This document shows positions 46,025 to 55,865 of a stretch of DNA of 64,000 nucleotides, in pieces (position 1 is the stretch's first letter; every line of letters starts with the position of its first letter). The position numbers and the translations under genes are program-made. This stretch comes from Paraburkholderia ferrariae NBRC 106233. Its GTDB lineage: Bacteria > Pseudomonadota > Gammaproteobacteria > Burkholderiales > Burkholderiaceae. The DNA lies in contig NZ_BAYB01000035.1 of assembly GCF_000685035.1 (NCBI RefSeq), positions 35,400 to 99,399 of the forward strand, written 5' to 3'. Below the pieces are notes generated by a model. The model made no database searches. It was not told where the DNA came from and was given only the letters and a program-made list of their open reading frames with translations.

Positions 46025-46471
46025 CCCGGACGCACTGCGGATCAAGTCTTTTGGGGATGCCGGCCGCGCAGCGTCACGCGACGCGCGCGAGGTGCCGGCC
46101 AGATGATTAGGAGCAGGAACGCCTGATGCAAAGCGTGCCCGGGGCCCCGGTGGCCTACCGATACGACTGGCACTTTGCGAACCCTTCAGAGGGATGGGCA
46201 AACTTCCCCCCGGAAAAAGGCGCAGGCCGTGTGGCCCGCGCCCTCAACGAACGTTGGCCGGCGTCGGTATCCGACGCCGGGTTGACCTGGCGCGCTGTGC
46301 CCGAGGGCACTGCGCGCCTTACCGCATTCATTAGCGTAAGCGCGCGGGATCAGCGTACGCCGATGAATAGCCCGCTTCGTAGTGTGCGCCGTGAGAAGCG
46401 TTCGCGGGAAGCGGGTTTTGACGAAGGGTGTGTTTGAACTAACTCTCATCTGAACCTGAAGGAGAAGAAAA
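46025..46471. other. Intergenic region with hairpins
   Basis: No supported gene. A GGCGC-GGCC / GGCC-GCGCC hairpin (about 46213-46239) and a perfect GGCGTCGG-TAT-CCGACGCC hairpin (46261-46279) lie here. Either could stop nrdB transcription, although T-runs are poor on the plus strand. Confidence 0.4.
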
Positions 46472-47038
46472 ATGGCAACTGCCAAGAAGAAACCGGCGGC
46501 CAGGAAGGTCGCAGTGAAGAAGGTTGCAGCGAAGAAGGCAGCACCGGCCAAGAAGGCGGCTGCGAAGAAGGTTGCGGTCAAGAAGGTCGCAGCGAAGAAA
46601 GTCGCCGTGAAGAAGGTTGCTGCGAAGAAGGCAGCACCGGCGAAGAAGGCCGCAGCGAAGAAGGTTGCTGCCAAGAAGGTCGCAGCGAAGAAAGTCGCAG
46701 TGAAGAAGGTTGCTGCGAAGAAGGCAGCACCGGCGAAGAAGGCCGCAGCGAAGAAGGTTGCGGTCAAGAAGGCGCCTGCGAAGAAGGTTGCTGCAAAGAA
46801 GGTTGCTGCGAAGAAGGCGGCGCCGGCGAAGAAGGCCGCGGCGAAGAAGACCGCAGCCAAGAAGGCGCCTGCGAAGAAGGCTGCTGCGAAGAAGGCTGCC
46901 AAGAAGGCGCCTGCGAAGAAGGCTGCCGCTCCCGCACCTGCTGCCCCCGTTGCGCAACCGGCCGCGCCCGCTGCAACGGTGAAAACGGCGCTGAACCCGG
47001 CTGCAGCATGGCCGTTCCCGACCGGAAGCCGTCCGTAA
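46472..47038 (+). CDS. Histone H1-like Lys/Ala-rich nucleoid protein
   Basis: The 188-aa protein is built almost entirely of AKKA, VKKVAAKKAAPAKKA and related pentapeptide-like repeats from residue 3 to about 155, followed by an Ala/Pro-rich tail and SRP-type end. It resembles the C-terminal domain of eukaryotic H1 and bacterial BpH1/HctB proteins, which bind DNA non-specifically and can vary in length by repeat slippage. It has a good AAGGAG ribosome-binding site and a terminator at 47131. Confidence 0.93.
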   Translation: MATAKKKPAARKVAVKKVAAKKAAPAKKAAAKKVAVKKVAAKKVAVKKVAAKKAAPAKKAAAKKVAAKKVAAKKVAVKKVAAKKAAPAKKAAAKKVAVKKAPAKKVAAKKVAAKKAAPAKKAAAKKTAAKKAPAKKAAAKKAAKKAPAKKAAAPAPAAPVAQPAAPAATVKTALNPAAAWPFPTGSRP

Positions 47039-47349
47039 TATGTCGTAGTACCAGGCGAGGCGCACACGATGTCGATAACGCGCGCTTCGCAGTTCGCCTG
47101 GCTTCGGAGCTGTTGCGAAGCCCGAACATGATCCCGTCGCCGGGCTTGCCCGCGGCGGGATTTTTTTCGCCCGGTAGTCTTGCCGTCTGAGGAGCCAGTG
47201 GACCGTATGGAGTCCCTGGTGTGCCAGTGCGGGGGCACAAGGGCGTGAAATTCGCAGGCATGAAAAAAGGCGCATGCACAGGGGAGCACATGCGCCTGAG
47301 GTTCCGCGTAGGGCGCGAGGCGCCGACGCGGTACAGGGGAAACCGGTAG
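47039..47349. terminator. Intergenic region with H1-like gene terminator
   Basis: A long GC hairpin (47131-47161, ATCCCGTCGCCGGGC facing GCCCGCGGCGGGAT with mismatches) followed by T7 terminates the H1-like gene. I see no gene in the remaining ~180 bp. Confidence 0.75.
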
Positions 47350-47826
47350 TTAGTGAGTGACGCGGGTCACGCCGCCGCTCGACAGCAGGCGCACACGATC
47401 GCCCGCGTTGAAGACTTCGCCGGTGGCAGTCTGCGTGATCGCACGCAGGTCGCCGTTGTCGAGGCGCACCGTGATCTCCAGGCCGTCGCGCATGGCCACG
47501 CCGTTCTCGATCGCGTTGCCGGCCACGGCGCCCGCGATACCGCCGATGATGCCCGTTACGATCGAGCCCGTGCCGCCGCCGATCCGGCTGCCGGCCACGG
47601 CGCCGAGCGCACCGCCGCCAACCGCGCCAAGACCGCTCGGCTGGCCGTTGTTCGAGCTGATCTTCACCGCACGCACGCTCTCGACCGTGCCCATGCGGAC
47701 CGTTTCTTCGCGCTGCGCCTGCGACGCCGTGTAGACATCGGACGAACTGCTGTTATACGCACACCCCGACATCGCGAGCGAACCCGCGATCAAGACTCCG
47801 ACAATCAGACGATTCGTTGTTTTCAT
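47350..47826 (-). CDS. Glycine-zipper outer-membrane lipoprotein (SlyB-like)
   Basis: The start at 47826 gives 158 aa with a lipobox AMSGC (Cys about residue 22). The middle has a glycine-zipper two-helix region: GLGAVGGGALGAVAGSRIGG and GIIGGIAGAVAGNAIENG. The C-terminal part (ITVRLDNGDLRAITQ ... VRLLSSGG) is the usual beta strand end of the SlyB/PcP family. It probably stabilises the outer membrane. Confidence 0.9.
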   Translation of the reverse strand: MKTTNRLIVGVLIAGSLAMSGCAYNSSSSDVYTASQAQREETVRMGTVESVRAVKISSNNGQPSGLGAVGGGALGAVAGSRIGGGTGSIVTGIIGGIAGAVAGNAIENGVAMRDGLEITVRLDNGDLRAITQTATGEVFNAGDRVRLLSSGGVTRVTH

Positions 47827-47864
47827 ACCCGTTGCTCCAAAAGGCCCCCGCGCGGGGCCCGTGT

Positions 47865-48806
47865 TCATTTCGGCAGTTCGTAACCGAACGCTTCCTTGAA
47901 CCGTTCATTGATCTGCGCCCGCGTGGGCGCATAGTTCTGCGGACCTTGTTGTTCGATCTTGAGCGCGCCCATCAGGCTTGCGAGCCGGCCGCTGGTCGCC
48001 CAGCCGAGGCCGTTCTCGATGCCGTAGAGCAGGCCGCCGCGGAACGCGTCGCCGCAGCCGGTGGGGTCCAGCACCTGGGCGGCCTTCACCGCCGGAATGT
48101 CTTCGATGCTGCCGCCATGGTAGATCTGCGACCCATGCTCGCCGCGCGTGACGATCAGCGCGTCCACCTTGCTGGCGATCTCTTCGAGCGACCAGCCGGT
48201 TCGATGGCTCACAAGATTGGCTTCGTAATCGTTGACCGCTACATACGTCGCAAGTTCAATGGCGCGTCGCAGCGACGCAGCGTCGAAGAGCGGCAGGCCC
48301 TGGCCCGGGTCGAAAACGAACGGGATGCCGGCCTTCGCGAATTGCTCGACGTGCTGGACCATGCCGTCGAAGCCGTCCGGAGCGACGATGCCGAGCTTGA
48401 TGCCGGGCGCTTCGTCGGCGCGGTTCAGGTGGGACTGCATCATCGCGCCCGGGTGGAACGCGGTGATCTGGTTGTTCTCGAGGTCGGTCGTGATCATCGC
48501 CTGCGCCGACCACGTGTCGGCCAGCACGCGCACGTGCGCCTTCGAAAGACCGAGCGTGTCGAGGCGCTCGAGGTAGGGCGCGGCATCGGCGGCGCCGAGC
48601 GTCGCCATGATGCGCGCGTCGCCGCCGAGCAGGTGCAGCGCGTAGGCGATGTTGCCCGCGCAGCCGCCGAATTCGCGGCGCATCGTCGGCACGAGGAAGC
48701 TCACGTTCAGGATGTGCACCTGCTCGGGCAGGATGTGCTCCCGGAAGCGACCTTCGAAGGTCATGATGTTGTCGTAGGCGAGCGAGCCGCAGATCAGCGT
48801 AGCCAA
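47865..48806 (-). CDS. PfkB-family carbohydrate kinase (adenosine kinase-like)
   Basis: The 313-aa ribokinase-fold enzyme phosphorylates a sugar or nucleoside. PfkB signature 2 is DPTGCGDAFRGGLLYGI with the catalytic Asp; the N-terminal motif GGCAGNIAYALHLLGG matches signature 1. In beta-proteobacteria such proteins are often named adenosine kinase. Substrate is not provable here. Confidence 0.87.
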   Translation of the reverse strand: MATLICGSLAYDNIMTFEGRFREHILPEQVHILNVSFLVPTMRREFGGCAGNIAYALHLLGGDARIMATLGAADAAPYLERLDTLGLSKAHVRVLADTWSAQAMITTDLENNQITAFHPGAMMQSHLNRADEAPGIKLGIVAPDGFDGMVQHVEQFAKAGIPFVFDPGQGLPLFDAASLRRAIELATYVAVNDYEANLVSHRTGWSLEEIASKVDALIVTRGEHGSQIYHGGSIEDIPAVKAAQVLDPTGCGDAFRGGLLYGIENGLGWATSGRLASLMGALKIEQQGPQNYAPTRAQINERFKEAFGYELPK

Positions 48807-48874
48807 GGCGGGATGTCCTGTAGGGCGTGGAATGAGGGCGCGCGCGCCGCGCGAGGCGGCGCGCCGGTCCCGGA

Positions 48875-49375
48875 TTACTTCAGGGCTGCGAGGGCAGCGT
48901 CGTAGTTCGGTTCGTTCTTGATTTCGGAGACGCGCTCGGCGTACACGACGTTGTCGTTCGCGTCGATCACGACCACGGCGCGCGCGGTCAGGCCGGCGAG
49001 CGGGCCGCTCGTCACGTCCACGCCGTAGGCCTGGGCGAAGTCATGGCCGCGGAAGGTCGAGGCCGTCACGACATTCTCGATGCCTTCGGTCGAGCAGAAA
49101 CGCGAAGCGGCGAAGGGCAGGTCGCCCGAGACGACCACGACCACCGTGTTGTCGAGCTTGCCCGCGGATTCGTTGAACTTGCGCGTGGAGGTGGCGCAGA
49201 CCGGCGTGTCGAGGCTCGGGACGATGTTCAGCACCTTGCGCTTGCCGGCGAAGTCGGCGAGCGAAACGGGCTTGAGGTCCTTGCCAACGAGCGAGAACGC
49301 CGGTGCCTTCTGGCCGGCCGCCGGGAACGTGCCTGCGACGTCGATCGGGTTACCACCCAGCGTAACTTGACTCAT
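48875..49375 (-). CDS. tpx: Thiol peroxidase (Tpx)
   Basis: A 166-aa atypical 2-Cys peroxiredoxin. The start MSQVTLGGNPIDVAG at 49375 is clear. The peroxidatic Cys lies in VPSLDTPVCATSTRKFN and the resolving Cys in SRFCSTEGIENVVT. It detoxifies alkyl and hydrogen peroxides in the periplasm or cytosol depending on species; no signal peptide is present. Confidence 0.96.
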   Translation of the reverse strand: MSQVTLGGNPIDVAGTFPAAGQKAPAFSLVGKDLKPVSLADFAGKRKVLNIVPSLDTPVCATSTRKFNESAGKLDNTVVVVVSGDLPFAASRFCSTEGIENVVTASTFRGHDFAQAYGVDVTSGPLAGLTARAVVVIDANDNVVYAERVSEIKNEPNYDAALAALK

Positions 49376-49483
49376 GATGTGCTCTCCGGGAATGCATTCA
49401 GGGGTGAAAAAGCGCGTCCGGCAACGCCCGACGCAGGGAACGAGCGGGCCGCACGGCGTGCGGCGCCGCAAACGAAACAGGCA

Positions 49484-50701
49484 TCAGGGATAGAAAATCT
49501 CGATGCGGAAGTTCGAGGCAACGACGTTGCCGGTGTCGAGGCGCACGATCATCGTCTGCGTGGTGCGCGCGGGCAGGCCGGCTTCGATGTGCGTGCCGGG
49601 ACTCACGTAGTCCTGCGGCCACAGCACGCGCCGCACGACCACATTGTTCTGGCGGTCGAGCAGCGTGAGCTCGATGGCCGGGTACGCGAGCGCCACGCTG
49701 AAATGATTGCGCAGCGGCACCTTCAGTTCGAGGTGGTGCGGATCGTCCACCTGGCGCAGGTCGGACGGCTCGACCTGCAGGCCGTCGATGTCGCGCGGCG
49801 GCATCACGCGGCAGCCGATCTGCTGGCACGCCTGAACGTAAAGCGGCTGCGAATCGGGCCAATACACCATCACCGTTTCGCGCAGCCACCAGGCGAGCTG
49901 CGCCCCGAGCAGCGCGAGCAGCACGAGCGCGACGAGCCCGCCGACGATGCGCCAGCCCGTGCGGCGCGGCGCGCGCGCCGGCGCTTCGCGCGTGACGGCG
50001 AACGGCTCGGCGCCGTCGTTGGGCGAGAGCGCGCTGAATGCGGGGGCGGCTGCGGCGGCGGCTGCGCCAGGCGAAGCGGCGGCCAACGAAGCGGCGGCCG
50101 GCGAAACGGAAGAAGGAGATGAAGCGGCGCTGCGCGAGAACACGGGCTCGGGATCGTGCGCCCGCGCGCCAGCGGCATCGCCTGCCGACAGCGTGGGCTC
50201 GGTGAGGCCGGGTTCGACGCGGCGCCACGAGGAAGCCGGCGCAGCCTGCGGCGTAGGGGCGAGCGACGGTTCTTCGTCGGGGGCGATGTTCGTCTCGACG
50301 CCTTGCGCGGCGCCCGGCGCCATACCGGTACGCGACAATTGATCGGCGGTGTACTGCAGTCCGGGATCGACGCTGCCGCTGCCGGGCTGCGGTGCCCACG
50401 GGTCCCAGGCGCGATTCGAGAAGTCGGGTGCTGCGGTGTGTTCTGCCGCCGCCGCTGCCGCTGTTGCGGGCCCCGCGCTGGACGAAGCGGGTTCGCTCGC
50501 CGTCAGGCGTGCCGCCATGTCGGCTGCAACGGGCACGGCGCTTGCGAAGTCACCGCCCGCGGCAACTTCGAACAGGCTGCCCGACGCGTCGAACGCTTCC
50601 CGGCAGTGCCCGCAGCGCACGAGGCCGCGGCGCGCAGCAAGCTGCGCGGGCTGAACACGGAAGACGGTTTCGCAGAACGGACAGCGCGTTGCGAGGAGCA
50701 T
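49484..50701 (-). CDS. Zinc-ribbon (MJ0042) / DUF3426 domain membrane protein
   Basis: The 405-aa protein starts at 50701: MLLATRCPFCETVFRVQPAQ and LVRCGHCREAF form the zinc finger (CxxC-CxxC). A long Ala/Pro/Ser-rich middle (about 40-240) leads to one transmembrane helix (GGLVALVLLALLGAQLAWWL) and a DUF3426 C-terminal domain (CQQIGCRVMPPRDIDGLQVE). Function unknown. It follows prmA on the same strand, as in other Burkholderia. Confidence 0.88.
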   Translation of the reverse strand: MLLATRCPFCETVFRVQPAQLAARRGLVRCGHCREAFDASGSLFEVAAGGDFASAVPVAADMAARLTASEPASSSAGPATAAAAAAEHTAAPDFSNRAWDPWAPQPGSGSVDPGLQYTADQLSRTGMAPGAAQGVETNIAPDEEPSLAPTPQAAPASSWRRVEPGLTEPTLSAGDAAGARAHDPEPVFSRSAASSPSSVSPAAASLAAASPGAAAAAAAPAFSALSPNDGAEPFAVTREAPARAPRRTGWRIVGGLVALVLLALLGAQLAWWLRETVMVYWPDSQPLYVQACQQIGCRVMPPRDIDGLQVEPSDLRQVDDPHHLELKVPLRNHFSVALAYPAIELTLLDRQNNVVVRRVLWPQDYVSPGTHIEAGLPARTTQTMIVRLDTGNVVASNFRIEIFYP

Positions 50702-50755
50702 GTGGGCCGGGACCGGGAGGTGGGCGATACCCGCCATTCTACTGGCAATCCACGG

Positions 50756-51652
50756 CTACCCGCGCCGTGTGCCTGCAAGGCAAACCCAGCCTTCGTGTTC
50801 GCGCCAGACGGCGATGTCGATCCAGCTTTCGTACACGCGCGCAACTTCTTCGGCCTGGCGCGCGAGGATGCCCGAAAGCGCGATGCGGCCGCCCGGTTTC
50901 ACGCGCGACGAAAGCATCGAAGCCATCAGCTTGAGCGGATTCGAGAGGATGTTTGCCACCACGATGTCGAACTCGCCCGGCGGACAGTCGTCGGGCAGGC
51001 CATAGGTGACTTCGGCGCGGTTGCGCTCGCTGTTGTGGCGCGCCGATTCGACCGCCTGCGGGTCGATGTCGATGCCGATCACGGGATCGGCGCCGCACTT
51101 CTTCGCGAGGATCGCGAGGATGCCCGAGCCGCAGCCGTAATCGAGGAGCGAATTGCCGGCCTTCACGTTCTGTTCGAGCCACTCCATGCACAGGCGCGTG
51201 GTGGGATGGCTGCCGGTGCCGAACGCGAGGCCCGGATCGAGTTCGAGCACGAGCGCGCCGGGGTCCGGTGCGTCGTGCCACGACGGCACGACCCAGATGC
51301 GCTCGCCGATGGCGATCGGCTCGAACTGCGATTGCGTGAGCCGCACCCAGTCCTGCTCCTCCACTTCGCGCAGCGAGAACTTCGGCGTTTCGCCGAGCCC
51401 CAGCTCGTTCGCGGCGGCCGCGAGCAGCACGGCGGGATCCTGATCGTCGCCGACCAGCGCGATCACGCGCGAACGCTGCCATGCGGTGCGCTCGGGCGTG
51501 AGGCCCGGCTCGCCGAAGAGCGGCTGCTCATCGGGCGTGTCGGCATCGGCGTCTTCCACCGACACCGACAGCGCGCCGAGTTCGATCAGCGCGTCGGAGA
51601 GCTCCTCCGCGCGCTCGCGATCGAGCTCGACGATCAGTTCCCGATAGCTCAT
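50756..51652 (-). CDS. prmA: Ribosomal protein L11 methyltransferase
   Basis: The 298-aa SAM-dependent enzyme methylates L11. The class I motif LDYGCGSGILAILAKKCGA, the post-I acidic IGIDIDPQAVESA, and VVANILSNPLKLM (NILxxPL active-site motif) are clear. It stands 3 bp after the accC stop, in the accB-accC-prmA order typical of beta-proteobacteria. Confidence 0.97.
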   Translation of the reverse strand: MSYRELIVELDRERAEELSDALIELGALSVSVEDADADTPDEQPLFGEPGLTPERTAWQRSRVIALVGDDQDPAVLLAAAANELGLGETPKFSLREVEEQDWVRLTQSQFEPIAIGERIWVVPSWHDAPDPGALVLELDPGLAFGTGSHPTTRLCMEWLEQNVKAGNSLLDYGCGSGILAILAKKCGADPVIGIDIDPQAVESARHNSERNRAEVTYGLPDDCPPGEFDIVVANILSNPLKLMASMLSSRVKPGGRIALSGILARQAEEVARVYESWIDIAVWREHEGWVCLAGTRRG

Positions 51653-51655
51653 GGA

Positions 51656-53023
<1,368 letters not shown>

Positions 53024-53174
53024 GGTGGGTATTCGGCTCATCAATGGGCGCCGCCGGAAACGCGGGCGGGCCGCCTCAGAGGATCGGTCGCGCATGCGAA
53101 GCCTGGCAAGGCTGCGGCACGCGCCACAAGCGACTCGTGCGCTTCTCCCGCGTGCGGAAAAAGCGCGGACAGCT

Positions 53175-53639
53175 TCAGGCGATCACGTACAGCGGCTGGC
53201 CGTATTCGACGGCCTGGCCGTTATCGACGAGGATTTCCTTGACCACGCCGGCCACGTCCGACTCGATTTCGTTGAGCAGCTTCATCGCTTCGATGATGCA
53301 CAGCGTCTGGCCTTCCTTGACCGTGTCGCCCACCTGGACGAACGGATCGGCGCCCGGCGACGGCGCGCGGTAGAACGTGCCGACCATCGGCGAAGTCACG
53401 ACGTGGCCCTGCGGGACGGCCGGCGCTGCGGCGGCCGGTGCGGCCGCTTCGGCAGGGGCGTGGCCGGGGGCGGCGAGCGGGGCGGCTGCCGGCATGGCGT
53501 ATTGCGCGCTCGGCTGGACGTACACCGGCGGCGCATTCTTGACGATGCGCACCTTGCCTTCGCCCTCGGTGACTTCGAGCTCCGAGATGCCCGATTCGGA
53601 GACGAGGTCGATCAGAGTCTTCAGCTTACGTAGATCCAT
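53175..53639 (-). CDS. accB: Acetyl-CoA carboxylase, biotin carboxyl carrier protein
   Basis: A 154-aa carrier with an Ala/Pro-rich linker (about 55-80) and a C-terminal biotinyl domain. Biotinylation lies at Lys in CIIEAMKLLNEIES. Upstream of accC by 151 bp on the same strand. Confidence 0.98.
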   Translation of the reverse strand: MDLRKLKTLIDLVSESGISELEVTEGEGKVRIVKNAPPVYVQPSAQYAMPAAAPLAAPGHAPAEAAAPAAAAPAVPQGHVVTSPMVGTFYRAPSPGADPFVQVGDTVKEGQTLCIIEAMKLLNEIESDVAGVVKEILVDNGQAVEYGQPLYVIA

Positions 53640-53743
53640 GGTGCAGCCCCTTTGAATACGTGAAGTGCCGGGGTGCGGGCCCCGGCACGGGATTGGTGTT
53701 GTCTGTCAGATGCGTCGGCCAGTCTGCCCGCGCGGCCCGCGAA

Positions 53744-54196
53744 TCAGGCGCTCTTGCCGGCGGCGAGCCGGTCGAGCGCGAATTCGAGCGCGTACAGATA
53801 GCCCTTCCAGCCGAGGCCGCAGATCACGCCCTCGGCCTGGTCGGAGAAGTACGAGTGATGCCGGAAAGCTTCGCGGCGATGCACGTTCGACAGGTGAATT
53901 TCGACGAACGGAATGCCGACGCCCGCAAGCGCATCCCGGATCGCCACGCTCGTGTGCGTATACGCCGCCGGGTTGATCAGGATGAAATCGGTATGTTCCG
54001 CGCGCGCGGCCTGAATGCGATCGACGAGCGCGCCTTCGTGATTGCTCTGGAAAGTCGCGAGATCGACGCCCGCGTCCGCGGCGCGGTCGCTGAGCGCCTG
54101 ATCGATCTGCGGGAGCGTCACGCGCCCATAGACCTCGGGTTCCCGGGTGCCGAGAAGATTGAGGTTGGGGCCGTGCAGAACCAGCAGTCGCGTCAT
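53744..54196 (-). CDS. aroQ: 3-dehydroquinate dehydratase, type II
   Basis: The 150-aa dodecameric enzyme of the shikimate pathway. Active-site features: GPNLNLLGTREPEVYG (catalytic Tyr), INPAAYTHTSVAIRDAL and EIHLSNVHRREAFRHHS. Upstream of accB on the same strand, as usual in this family. Confidence 0.98.
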   Translation of the reverse strand: MTRLLVLHGPNLNLLGTREPEVYGRVTLPQIDQALSDRAADAGVDLATFQSNHEGALVDRIQAARAEHTDFILINPAAYTHTSVAIRDALAGVGIPFVEIHLSNVHRREAFRHHSYFSDQAEGVICGLGWKGYLYALEFALDRLAAGKSA

Positions 54197-54389
54197 GGTT
54201 GCTTCTTTTCCGTGGAGTTGCGCGAACTTTAGCGCCGATTAGAGAAATTTGTCTAGTTTTCCGAACGGGGGATATGACCCCAGGCGCGTCCGGAGCCCGG
54301 CTGAATCCCTGATTTTCCGTCAAATAGCGTAAATTTCACGGCAAAAAGTGCTGTACGGCCGTTAAGCTCAGGCCAAAGTTTCCCCTGCT

Positions 54390-54941
54390 TCAAAGCGCGT
54401 CGAGCGTGCGGCGCAATTCGTCCGGCTTGATTTGGCCTAATTTTGTCGCGCGTACGTTGCCGTTCGCGTCGATTACGACCGTGTAAGGCAGGCCGCCCGC
54501 CGTGTTGCCGAAGGCGCGCGCCACGTCCGCGCCGCCGAATCCGGCGACATAGACCGGGTAGTCTACGTGGACTTTCTGAAGGAAGGCCTTGATGTTGGCG
54601 CTCGAATCGACGCCGAGTCCCACGAACTGGATGCCTTTTTTCGCGTACTCGCGCTGAAGGGCCGAGAGTTCGGGCATTTCCTCGACGCATGGCCCGCACC
54701 ACGACGCCCAGAAGTTCACGACGATCGGCCGGCCCTTGTAGAGAGCGAGCGACTGGGGCTTGCCGTCGGGCGTCGTTACCGCCGCCGACCAGAGCTGGCC
54801 GACCGCGTTCTGCGACGTGGCGACGGAAGCCGCATCGGCCGTCCCCGCGTTGCCGCCGTCGACCCAATGTCCCGCCAGAATGCCGCCGCCGGCGGCCACC
54901 GCCGCCACCGCGACGCCGGCCAGAATCCGCTTCATGTTCAT
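54390..54941 (-). CDS. TlpA-family thiol:disulfide oxidoreductase
   Basis: A 183-aa thioredoxin-fold protein with an N-terminal membrane anchor or signal (MKRILAGVAVAAVAAGGGIL) and active site VVNFWASWCGPCVEEMPEL. It probably acts as a periplasmic reductase, for example in cytochrome c maturation. It lies between aroQ and the 54988 gene on the same strand. Confidence 0.92.
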   Translation of the reverse strand: MNMKRILAGVAVAAVAAGGGILAGHWVDGGNAGTADAASVATSQNAVGQLWSAAVTTPDGKPQSLALYKGRPIVVNFWASWCGPCVEEMPELSALQREYAKKGIQFVGLGVDSSANIKAFLQKVHVDYPVYVAGFGGADVARAFGNTAGGLPYTVVIDANGNVRATKLGQIKPDELRRTLDAL

Positions 54942-54987
54942 CGCTGCGCTTTTCAGTTGATCGTGCTGGTTGAGGGGGATGCACCGG

Positions 54988-55656
54988 TCAGGGTGCGGGG
55001 GAGCCGCCGTTTGCGTTGCCTTCGTCGCTTTGCCGGGCTTCGTCGATCAGCGCCTGCAACGCCTGCGCGTTCGCGCGCGCGAGGCGCCCGCGCGCATCGG
55101 CGCGCACCGCGCCGCGCAGGTCGTCGGTGTCGTAGAGCGCCACGTGGATGCCCACTGGCGCCTCGTCGCGGGCGGTCCTGTAGATGAAGCTCAGCGTTTC
55201 CACGTAGCCGCGCGCCGCGAAATGGCGCGTCTCCGACACGTCATACTGCACATTCGCATTCAGCAGCCAGATGGCGACGTCTTTCGGGTTGTCGCAGAAG
55301 ATCTGCAAGTGGATGTCGGAATGCTCGCCCGCCGTGCCGTTGAGCACCGCGCCCGTCACGAAGGGCTGGAAGGCGTCGAGCCGCTTCATCCAGTCGAGCG
55401 CGATTTCGCGCAGGCGCCGCAGCACGGCCGGCTGGCTTTCGCCCTGGAACAGGGCCTGATATTCGCGGATCTCGTCTTCAATCTGGTCGTTATCGGGCAG
55501 CCAGCCGCCTTCGATGCGCGTTTCCCCCACGACCTGCCGCGCTGCCTTGCGCTTGGCCGTTGCGTAGTCGAGTCCGTCCTCGGCGATCATCCGTGCTGCC
55601 GCGATGGCGATTTCCTCGCGCACGCGTTGCGGATCGAAATGTGATCTGCGATTCAT
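54988..55656 (-). CDS. Conserved hypothetical protein, nucleotidyltransferase-like
   Basis: A 222-aa soluble protein. N-terminal IAIAAARMIAEDGLDYATAKRKAARQ and later LDAFQPFVTGAVLNGTAGEHSDIHLQIF, which suggests an NTase-like core (GxxN/S with D-x-H) of uncertain activity. It is divergent from mpl and in databases members are sometimes named after the ligase next door. There is no Mur-ligase motif in it, so that name would be wrong. Confidence 0.75.
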   Translation of the reverse strand: MNRRSHFDPQRVREEIAIAAARMIAEDGLDYATAKRKAARQVVGETRIEGGWLPDNDQIEDEIREYQALFQGESQPAVLRRLREIALDWMKRLDAFQPFVTGAVLNGTAGEHSDIHLQIFCDNPKDVAIWLLNANVQYDVSETRHFAARGYVETLSFIYRTARDEAPVGIHVALYDTDDLRGAVRADARGRLARANAQALQALIDEARQSDEGNANGGSPAP

Positions 55657-55865
55657 GCATCAATCATACTAGAGAAAGCCCGGGGTCCCCGGAGGGCGCG
55701 GTCCGCCGCCAGCCCGGGCGGCCCGCCCGGCCCGCGCCGAAAACGCGCGGGGCCTCGGGTACAATACTGTCCTTTGCTGCGGCGGCGCACGCCGCCGTCT
55801 TCGCTCACCCCACCCCGGCAAACCCAATAACCCGTTTCCCGGCGCCCGCGCGGCGCGCAAGGCTT

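Noticed and set aside
46126..46437. A 103-aa ORF after nrdB
   Set aside because: It contains two strong hairpins, has no ribosome-binding site and no protein-like features.
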